DNA of 12,155 nt, from contig JAEXTE010000291.1 in assembly GCA_023453655.1 (NCBI GenBank), positions 1-12,155 on the forward strand. The letters run 5' to 3'. This document shows positions 6,946 through 12,155 of the stretch, piece after piece; position 1 is the stretch's first letter, and every line of letters starts with the position of its first letter. The position numbers and the translations under genes were made by a program. The stretch comes from Pseudomonadota bacterium (GTDB lineage Bacteria > Pseudomonadota > Gammaproteobacteria > Xanthomonadales > Xanthomonadaceae). Below the pieces are notes generated by a model, which was not told where the DNA came from, ran no database searches, and saw only the letters and a list, made by a program, of their open reading frames with translations.

Positions 6946-7887
6946 ATGCAGCTGAACGTGGTGGTGGTGATGGACCCGATCGGGTCGATCAACATCGCAA
7001 AGGATTCGACCTTCGCCATGCTGCTGGAAGCGCAGCGCCGCGGCCATTCGCTGCTGTATGTGCAGCCGGGCAGCCTTGGCACGGTTCATGGGCAGGCGCA
7101 TGCGCGGTTGGCGCCGTTGACCGTGCGCGACGATCGCAATGGCTGGTATGAACTGGGATCGGCGTCACATCGTGCGCTGGGCGCCGGCGACCTGGTCCTG
7201 ATGCGCAAGGATCCGCCGGTGGACGCGGACTTCGTCCACGACACCCAGATCCTGTCGATGGCCCAGCGCCAGGGCGCGCGCGTGGTCAACGACCCGCAGG
7301 GCCTGCGCGACATGAACGAGAAGCTGGCCGCGCTGGAATTCCCGCAGTGCTGCCCGCCAACGGTGGTCAGCCGGGAGGCCGCGACCCTGAAGGCCTTCGT
7401 CGCCGAACACCGCGACGCGGTGCTCAAGCCACTGGACGGCATGGGCGGGCGCTCGATCTTCCGGGCCAGTGCCGGCGACGCCAATCTCAACGTGATCCTG
7501 GAAACCCTGACCCAGGGCGGCCGCCACCTGGCGATGGCGCAGCGCTACCTGCCCGAGATCGTGGACGGCGACAAGCGCATCCTGCTGATCGACGGCGTGC
7601 CGGTGGACTACTGCCTGGCACGGATCCCGCAGGGCGACGAGTTCCGCGGCAACCTGGCCGCCGGCGGCCGCGGCGAGGGCCGCCCGCTGAGCGCGCGCGA
7701 CCGCTGGATCGCTGCCCAGGTCGGTCCGGAGGTGAAGCGGCGCGGCATGCGCTTCGTCGGCCTGGACGTGATCGGCGACTGGCTGACCGAGGTCAACGTC
7801 ACCAGCCCGACCTGCATCCGCGAGCTCGACAAGCAGTTCGGGCTGAACATCGCCGGCCTGCTGTTCGACGCGATCGAGCGGGAATAG
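6946..7887 (+). CDS. gshB: Glutathione synthetase
   Basis: GshB joins gamma-glutamylcysteine and glycine with ATP to make glutathione, in the cytoplasm. The 313-residue product matches the bacterial family (E. coli 316). Visible signatures are the N-terminal MDPIGSINIAKDSTFAML, the ATP-grasp element VLKPLDGMGGRSIFR, the flexible RGNLAAGGRGEGRPL loop, and the C-terminal GLDVIGDWLTEVNVTSPTCI metal/ATP-binding segment. ATG 6946-6948 is preceded by GGTGGG and starts exactly at the conserved N-terminus. The frame is open upstream to 6862, but that part has no family similarity. It is divergent from pilG and 10 bp before the TonB-like gene. The association of gshB with pilG and a tonB gene is the same as in Pseudomonas aeruginosa. 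Confidence 0.97.
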   Translation: MQLNVVVVMDPIGSINIAKDSTFAMLLEAQRRGHSLLYVQPGSLGTVHGQAHARLAPLTVRDDRNGWYELGSASHRALGAGDLVLMRKDPPVDADFVHDTQILSMAQRQGARVVNDPQGLRDMNEKLAALEFPQCCPPTVVSREAATLKAFVAEHRDAVLKPLDGMGGRSIFRASAGDANLNVILETLTQGGRHLAMAQRYLPEIVDGDKRILLIDGVPVDYCLARIPQGDEFRGNLAAGGRGEGRPLSARDRWIAAQVGPEVKRRGMRFVGLDVIGDWLTEVNVTSPTCIRELDKQFGLNIAGLLFDAIERE

Positions 7888-7897
7888 CCGCGCGCCC

Positions 7898-8776
7898 ATG
7901 TCTTCGCTGGCCCTGCCCCCGCCTCCCGTCATCGGCGAGCGCGAACGCCTGAGCGCAACGATGGTGCTGTCCCTGCTGCTGCACGGGATGCTGGTGCTGG
8001 GCCTGGGCTTCGCGCTGGACGAGGCGGCCCCGGTGCTGCCGACGCTGGACGTGATCATCACCGAGACCACCAGTCCCCTGACCCAGGCCCAGGCGGACTT
8101 CCTCGCCCAGGCCAGCAACCAGGGCGGCGGCGAGGACGAGCGCAGCACGCGTCCGCGCGACGACCAGGCCGGCCTCGTCGCCCAGGCCGAATCCGGCGTG
8201 GCGCCGATCGAGATGCGCGCGCAGTCCCCGTCCGAGCAGCCGCCGCCGCAGGCGCGGGTGGTGGCCAGCCAGCGCGGCGCGGAGACCCTGCCCGATGCGG
8301 ACGCGCGTCCCGAGGCCGACGACACCGCGCTGCCACGCGGACGCGAGCGGATCGAGCGCGACCTGCAGATGGCGCGACTGGCGGCAGAGATCCACCTGCG
8401 CTCGGAACGCTACGCCAAGCGGCCCAAGCGCAAGTTCGTCTCCGCCAGCACCCGGGAGTGGGCGTACGCCGGCTACCTGCGCGACTGGGTGGACCGGGTC
8501 GAGCGCGTGGGCAACCTCAACTATCCCGACGAGGCGCGCCGGCGCCAGCTGTCGGGCGAACTGGTGATCAGCGTGGCGATCCGCCGCGACGGCTCGGTCG
8601 AGCGCGCCGACATCCTGCGTTCCAGCGGCACGAAGCTGCTCGACGACGCTGCGCTGCGCATCGCGCGCCTGGCCGAGCCCTACCCGCCGCTGCCGCGCAC
8701 CGAGGAGGAGATCGACATCCTCCATGTCACCCGCACCTGGCAGTTCCTGCCCGGCGGCACCCTGGTCGACGACTGA
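7898..8776 (+). CDS. tonB3: TonB family protein, TonB3-like (type IV pilus associated by synteny)
   Basis: This is an inner-membrane-anchored periplasmic energy transducer of the TonB family. The 292-residue product has a short cytoplasmic N-terminus, one transmembrane helix at about 21-40, a periplasmic spacer at 41-190, and a C-terminal TonB domain at about 190-288 with the core NLNYPDEARRRQLSGELV and then the DGSVERADILRSSG segment. The spacer is Gln/Ala/Arg/Glu-rich and lacks the long Pro-Glu/Pro-Lys repeats of classical iron-uptake TonB. No exbB or exbD gene is adjacent. It starts 10 bp after gshB with no strong ribosome binding site, so coupling to gshB is likely. In Pseudomonas aeruginosa the tonB gene next to gshB and pilG (tonB3) is required for normal twitching. 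Orthology here rests on synteny and domain layout, not on a search. Confidence 0.8.
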   Translation: MSSLALPPPPVIGERERLSATMVLSLLLHGMLVLGLGFALDEAAPVLPTLDVIITETTSPLTQAQADFLAQASNQGGGEDERSTRPRDDQAGLVAQAESGVAPIEMRAQSPSEQPPPQARVVASQRGAETLPDADARPEADDTALPRGRERIERDLQMARLAAEIHLRSERYAKRPKRKFVSASTREWAYAGYLRDWVDRVERVGNLNYPDEARRRQLSGELVISVAIRRDGSVERADILRSSGTKLLDDAALRIARLAEPYPPLPRTEEEIDILHVTRTWQFLPGGTLVDD

Positions 8777-8794
8777 GCGCGTCCGGTCCGGCGA

Positions 8795-9424
8795 CTACAG
8801 CCGCTTCCAGACCGGTCCTTCGCCGCGCCGCCAGTACACGCCCAGGGCGCGGCCGTAGAACGCCTGCTCCGGCACCAGGCCGAACCAGCGACCATCGGCG
8901 CTGGCGCCGCGATGGTCGCCCAGCACCAGCACCATGCCTTCCGGCACCAGGGAGGGCGCGATGTCCGGCCCGCCGCCGTGGGCCAGGTCCAGCCTGAAAA
9001 CGCGCTCGCCGAGGCGCTCGAGCGGTGCGCCGGGATCTGCGGCCAGCGGCTGCCCGTCGACCAGCAGGCGCCCGTCCACCAGCGCCACCGTCTGCCCGCC
9101 CACGGCAACCACGCGCTTGATCAGGCGGGTGCCGTCGGCCGGCGACTTGAACACCACCACTTCGCCCGGCGCCGGACGGCCGCGGTCGAGCAGTTCGATC
9201 GCGGTGAACGGCACGCGCAGTCCGTAGGCGCTCATGTCCACGACCACCCGGTCGCCCGGCAGCAGGGTCGGCATCATCGAGCCGCTGGGCACCTGGTAGT
9301 GGTTGGCGAACGAGGCGCGCGCGACCACCAGCAGGGCGATGGTCAGGGCGAGCGGCGGCAGCTCGCGGCGCAGCCAGCGCTGCAGCCGGCCGCGGCGTGG
9401 GTCGGAAGAATCGGCGTGGTCCAT
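8795..9424 (-). CDS. lepB: Type I signal peptidase (S26 family)
   Basis: A signal peptidase I cleaves signal peptides from exported proteins at the periplasmic face of the inner membrane. The product is 209 residues. There is one N-terminal transmembrane helix at about 23-40, then box B VPSGSMMPTLLPGD with the nucleophile Ser49, box D RLIKRVVAVGG with the general base Lys103, and box E VLGDHRGASADGRWFG at 167-182. The complete Ser/Lys dyad indicates an active enzyme. It is much shorter than E. coli LepB (324 residues, two membrane helices) and is not next to lepA, so the genome may carry a second, main LepB elsewhere. The start follows AGGA at 7 bases. It is the last gene of the tsaB cluster, 58 bp after tsaB, and converges on the TonB-like gene with an 18-bp gap. 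Confidence 0.92.
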   Translation of the reverse strand: MDHADSSDPRRGRLQRWLRRELPPLALTIALLVVARASFANHYQVPSGSMMPTLLPGDRVVVDMSAYGLRVPFTAIELLDRGRPAPGEVVVFKSPADGTRLIKRVVAVGGQTVALVDGRLLVDGQPLAADPGAPLERLGERVFRLDLAHGGGPDIAPSLVPEGMVLVLGDHRGASADGRWFGLVPEQAFYGRALGVYWRRGEGPVWKRL

Positions 9425-9482
9425 GGCGGGGTCCTGTCGGGTCCACCGTGGCAGACCACGCGACGCACGCCGGGTTCCCCGC

Positions 9483-10187
9483 TCAGCGGCGGGCGTCGCG
9501 TAACGCCTGCTGCTCGCGGCTGGTCAGGGCGACGTTGTCGCGCAGGTATGCCGGCTCCAGCCGCTCCGGCGCCAGCCCTTCGCCCCGTCCCAGGGCCAGC
9601 GCGCCCAGGCGCGCCACATCGCCGGCGCGCGGCAGCGCCGCGGCATCGGCACCGGCCAGCGCCGCGCCCATCCGCGTGCGCAGCGCCCCCTCGCCCGCGT
9701 CGAAGCCGGTGCCCACGCCCCACCAGCCCGTGCCTTCGGGCAAGGCCGCATCCACCGGACCAACCACCCGTTCGGGCATGAGCGCCCGCGGCTCGCCGCC
9801 GCCGCGGTCGAACGCCCCCAGGTAGACCTCGCCCATCCGCGCGTCGATGGCCGCCACGATCCGGTCGCCGGCCGCTGCGGGGGCGCCCGCGGCCAGTACC
9901 GCCAGGGTGGAGACCGGCAGCACCGGCCGGTCGAGCGCCAGGGCGATGCCCTGCGCCAGCGCCACCGCCAGGCGCACGCCGGTGAAGGCGCCCGGGCCCC
10001 GCCCTACCGCGATGGCGTCGAGCTGAGCCTTCGCCAGTCCCGCCTCGGCCAGCAGCGTCTCGGCCCAGGGCAGGGCCAGTTCGGCATGGCGCCGCGGCGC
10101 AAGCTCGTGGCGTTCGAGCACGCGGCCGTCCACGTATACGGCGACGGAACAGGCTTCGGTGGCGGTTTCGAACGCGAGCAGTTTCAT
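9483..10187 (-). CDS. tsaB: TsaB, tRNA t6A37 threonylcarbamoyltransferase complex subunit
   Basis: TsaB works with TsaD and TsaE to put the threonylcarbamoyl group on adenosine 37 of ANN-decoding tRNAs. It has the same ASKHA fold as TsaD but serves as the dimerisation partner. The 234 residues match the family. Signatures are the N-terminal MKLLAFETATEACSVAV, the central GRGPGAFTGVRLAVALAQG at 62-80, AIDARMGEVY at about 113-122, and the C-terminal EPAYLRDNVA at 211-220. It lacks the metal-binding histidines of TsaD. No clear ribosome binding site precedes the ATG; a three-codon frame ATG GCG CGA TGA overlaps the start. In E. coli tsaB is directly next to yoaA, and here two extra genes lie between tsaB and the yoaA-like gene. 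Confidence 0.96.
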   Translation of the reverse strand: MKLLAFETATEACSVAVYVDGRVLERHELAPRRHAELALPWAETLLAEAGLAKAQLDAIAVGRGPGAFTGVRLAVALAQGIALALDRPVLPVSTLAVLAAGAPAAAGDRIVAAIDARMGEVYLGAFDRGGGEPRALMPERVVGPVDAALPEGTGWWGVGTGFDAGEGALRTRMGAALAGADAAALPRAGDVARLGALALGRGEGLAPERLEPAYLRDNVALTSREQQALRDARR

Positions 10188-10236
10188 CGCGCCATGGTAG
10201 CGGCGCGGCGGCGCCCACCGAAGCGTGGCGTGCCGA

Positions 10237-10788
10237 TCAGCCTGGCGACAGCGCGCCGAAGGCCACCGTGCCCTCGGGCGAATGGAAGCAGGGCGTGTTG
10301 AAGAACGCGGCCAGGTAGGCGTCCGGCGCCGGCTTGAATCCCGAGTCCAGCGTGTAGGTGTTGCCGCTGGCCGGATCGACGGCGGTGAGGTTGACGCCGC
10401 CGCTGTCGAGATGGCGAAAGCGGGTGATCTCCCAGCCCCGCCCCTGCCAGCGCGTGTGCGCGGCCTCGATCTGCCTGGCGATGTCGCGGCCCGGCGCCAG
10501 CCCGCGCAGCCCCACCCAGATGTAGAACAGGTCGTCGCGCGTCTCGCCGCCCTGGCCTTCGCAGCGGTTGGCGCGCACTTCCAGCGATTCGCGCTCGATC
10601 GACAGTTCGGCCAGGACCTGTTCCACCTGCGGCAGGAATCCGGCGGCGGCCTGTTGCGGGGTCATGGACTGCATGCGGTCGGTGTCCTTGGCGCCGGCGC
10701 AGCCGGCGAGCAGCAGGCACGCAAGCGCGCCGGCGAGGGGAAGGGGCCGCGTACCACGCCGGGGACCGGTCTCCATGCGCCCCAGCAT
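10237..10788 (-). CDS. Small predicted lipoprotein, partner of the upstream hydrolase
   Basis: I do not recognise a named family. The 183-residue product has a basic N-terminus (RRGTR), a hydrophobic stretch and the lipobox LLLAGC with Cys30, so it is probably an exported lipoprotein. Residue +2 after Cys is Ala, not Asp, which would favour sorting to the outer membrane by the Lol rule. The mature part is about 153 residues, has no further membrane helix, and has two cysteines (Cys76 and Cys167) that could form a disulfide. The segment around 105-150 (TRWQGRGWEITRF and following) looks like a small alpha/beta domain. An in-frame ATG at 10776 is an alternative start that leaves the signal peptide intact. 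It begins 15 bp after the hydrolase on the same strand, so the two are probably co-transcribed. A periplasmic partner or inhibitor of the hydrolase is conceivable but unproven. Confidence 0.8.
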   Translation of the reverse strand: MLGRMETGPRRGTRPLPLAGALACLLLAGCAGAKDTDRMQSMTPQQAAAGFLPQVEQVLAELSIERESLEVRANRCEGQGGETRDDLFYIWVGLRGLAPGRDIARQIEAAHTRWQGRGWEITRFRHLDSGGVNLTAVDPASGNTYTLDSGFKPAPDAYLAAFFNTPCFHSPEGTVAFGALSPG

Positions 10789-10803
10789 AGCGCCCGCGCC
10801 CGA

Positions 10804-11880
10804 TCAGCCGAAGCGGCGGCCGACCGTGTCCACCTGCTCGTAGTTGCCGGTGACGATGTAGGCCTGGTTGCGCAGCGACTCGGTGCCGGGGTTCCAGTAG
10901 TCGCTGTGCCCCGAGGCGCCTTCGGTGGTGATCCGCTGGCCGCCGAAGCTCCAGTCGACCGGGCTGTTGCCGTGCACCTCGGTGTAGCTGACCACGTCGT
11001 CGCTGGCGGCGCCCGCCCAGAAGTGGTCGGCGCCGATGTGCATGTCGCTCACGTCGTCGACCAGCGCGCTGTCGAACCAGCCCTGGCGCTCGGCGGACTC
11101 GTAGCCCATGCCGGGGCTGCCCATGGCGATGATGTCGTCCACCGCCAGCCCCTGCCCTGCAAGCGCGTCGGCGGTGCCGACCACGGTCGAGCCGTAGGAA
11201 TGGCCGATAACGGTCACGCGCGCGTCGGGGCCCTGGTGCGATTCGCGCAGGCCCAGGGTGAAATCGCGCAGGTCCCCGGCGCCGTCCTTCGCGTAACCGG
11301 CACCCAGCGCGTCGGGGAAGATCGAATCGGGCGCGTCGTAGCCCAGCCAGACGATGGTCGAGGTCTCGCCCGAACCGGGGATGGTGCGAGCCTGGGCCTG
11401 CAGGTCGGCCATGCGGTCGATATTGCCGCCGATGCCGGCCACATCCGAGGTGGTGCCCGGCACGAATACCGCCACGTTGTCGGCCGCGTCGGGATCGCCG
11501 ATCGCCACGATCGCCTGCGCGTCGGCGCCGTCCGCGGCCGGCTGGAAGCCGAGCAGCAGCAGGCGCTCGCCGGCGGGCGCGGCCTGCGAAGCCTCGATCC
11601 GGTCCAGCAGCGCCTGCGAGGCCTGCCGGTCGATGCCGCTGTCCGCGTCCTGGCGCAGTGCGGCGAGGTTGGCCTCGTGGCGCACCCCGGACGGCAGGCC
11701 ATCGAGGTTGCCGATCAGGGAGCCGTGGGTGGACAGGTGGTTGGCCTGTTCCTGCGGCGACAGGTCGGCCCACCACTGCGCGTTCTCGCGCGCGCTGCCC
11801 GACGGCGGCAGGCCGGCCGGACAGGCGTTGGGCGGCGGCAGGTCGAGCCGGGTGGAGACCGGGTCCAGGGTCGGGCTCAT
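10804..11880 (-). CDS. Alpha/beta hydrolase of the DUF1023 (PF06259) type
   Basis: This is a predicted serine hydrolase with unknown substrate. The 358-residue product has N-terminal WWADLSPQEQ and HGSLIGNLDGLPSGVR (about 36-67), which are hallmarks of this family. It also has an oxyanion-type loop FVPGTTSD (139-146), nucleophile elbow GHSYG with Ser228, and SFGGQR... GHSDYW with a likely catalytic His325 before SLRNQAYIVTG. No signal peptide, membrane helix or extra targeting domain is seen, and the protein ends just after the hydrolase fold. ATG 11878-11880 follows CGGAG at a good distance. The frame stays open upstream to 12081, but that part overlaps the helicase gene in another frame. 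The family is, to my knowledge, mainly actinobacterial, so transfer is plausible. It sits between the yoaA-like gene (65-bp gap) and the lipoprotein gene (15-bp gap). Confidence 0.88.
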   Translation of the reverse strand: MSPTLDPVSTRLDLPPPNACPAGLPPSGSARENAQWWADLSPQEQANHLSTHGSLIGNLDGLPSGVRHEANLAALRQDADSGIDRQASQALLDRIEASQAAPAGERLLLLGFQPAADGADAQAIVAIGDPDAADNVAVFVPGTTSDVAGIGGNIDRMADLQAQARTIPGSGETSTIVWLGYDAPDSIFPDALGAGYAKDGAGDLRDFTLGLRESHQGPDARVTVIGHSYGSTVVGTADALAGQGLAVDDIIAMGSPGMGYESAERQGWFDSALVDDVSDMHIGADHFWAGAASDDVVSYTEVHGNSPVDWSFGGQRITTEGASGHSDYWNPGTESLRNQAYIVTGNYEQVDTVGRRFG

Positions 11881-11945
11881 GCGGCGCTCCGTGCGGAAGG
11901 CGGGATCCGGCGCCCAGCCTGTCCGATCCGGGCGCGCCGCGACAG

Positions 11946-12155
11946 CTAGGGCTGACCCTTGGCCGCGTCGGCGGGCGCGAAGAACGCCGCGACATCGGCC
12001 GCGCTGCGGGTGGTCGCGAACGGCGGCAGCGAATCGAGGAAGGTCTCGCCGTAGGACTTCTGGGTCAGGCGCGGATCGCACAGCACCAGCACGCCGCGAT
12101 CGCGCTCGGTGCGGATCAGCCGGCCGACGCCCTGCTTGAGCGCGATCACCGCCTG
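11946..12155 (-). CDS. yoaA: YoaA/DinG-type ATP-dependent DNA helicase, C-terminal fragment (5' end beyond window)
   Basis: Only the last 69 residues are inside the window; the frame is open through the right edge. Helicase motif VI is clear: QGVGRLIRTERDRG at about residues 8-21 of the fragment, followed by VLVLCDPRLTQKSYGETFLDSLPP, as in XPD/DinG superfamily 2 helicases. These unwind 5'-to-3' and usually carry an iron-sulfur cluster in the missing part. The preference for YoaA over DinG rests on tsaB lying downstream, since E. coli has yoaA next to tsaB. The alternative is a dinG gene. The gap after its stop contains a GCGCCC/GGGCGC inverted repeat but no U-tract. Confidence 0.85.
   Translation of the reverse strand, partial: QAVIALKQGVGRLIRTERDRGVLVLCDPRLTQKSYGETFLDSLPPFATTRSAADVAAFFAPADAAKGQP

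Noticed and set aside
7165..8725. Plus-gene antisense frames over gshB and the TonB-like gene (386 and 308 codons)
   Set aside because: They lie opposite confident genes and show no motif; explained by high GC at third positions.
9435..9460. CGTGG-CAGA-CCACG stem between tsaB and lepB
   Set aside because: A five-base stem with no U-run and genes in the same direction; too weak to call a terminator or operator.
11910..11935. Inverted repeat GCGCCC/GGGCGC with a 14-base loop after the yoaA-like stop, considered as a terminator
   Set aside because: There is no U-tract on the transcribed side, the loop is large, and short GC palindromes are expected here. A direct repeat GATCCGG at 11904 and 11925 also explains part of the pattern.
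11881..12081. N-terminal extension of the hydrolase to 12081
   Set aside because: It would overlap the helicase gene by about 136 bp in another frame, has no family similarity, and the ATG at 11880 has a good Shine-Dalgarno.

Overview
The window is GC-rich bacterial chromosomal DNA, densely coding with short gaps. Gene content and order point to a gammaproteobacterium, most likely Xanthomonadaceae/Lysobacteraceae (Lysobacter, Luteimonas or a relative). This is inferred from protein character and synteny, without a database search. I see no tRNA, rRNA, CRISPR array, insertion sequence or integrase.

Left half (1-6760, minus strand): the Chp chemosensory operon that controls type IV pili, in the order pilG, pilH, pilI, pilJ, then the large hybrid kinase chpA/pilL. 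PilJ senses in the membrane, PilI couples it to ChpA, and PilG and PilH are the single-domain response regulators. chpA runs off the left edge. The 1096 residues present hold only the N-terminal Hpt-type domains and linkers, and they end inside a nearly perfect 15-bp tandem repeat encoding the pentapeptide AERLE. A good -35 element (TTGACA), a plausible -10 and a perfect 8+2+8 palindrome lie upstream of pilG. No pilK methyltransferase gene sits between pilJ and chpA. That gap holds only a 20-codon ORF that has its own ribosome binding site and overlaps the chpA start.

Middle (6946-8776, plus strand): gshB (glutathione synthetase) and a TonB-like gene, divergent from pilG. The same grouping (tonB3, gshB, pilG...) occurs in Pseudomonas aeruginosa, where TonB3 is needed for twitching motility. 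The TonB-like protein is therefore probably part of the pilus story and not a general iron-uptake TonB.

Right half (8795-12155, minus strand): in transcription order, the C-terminal end of a YoaA/DinG-type helicase, a PF06259-type (DUF1023) alpha/beta hydrolase, a small lipoprotein, tsaB (tRNA t6A synthesis) and a type I signal peptidase. yoaA and tsaB are direct neighbours in E. coli, so the hydrolase-lipoprotein pair looks like a two-gene insertion between conserved housekeeping genes. It is the most accessory-looking and least understood part of the window. All gaps between genes are under 190 bp; the longest is the pilG-gshB divergent region.
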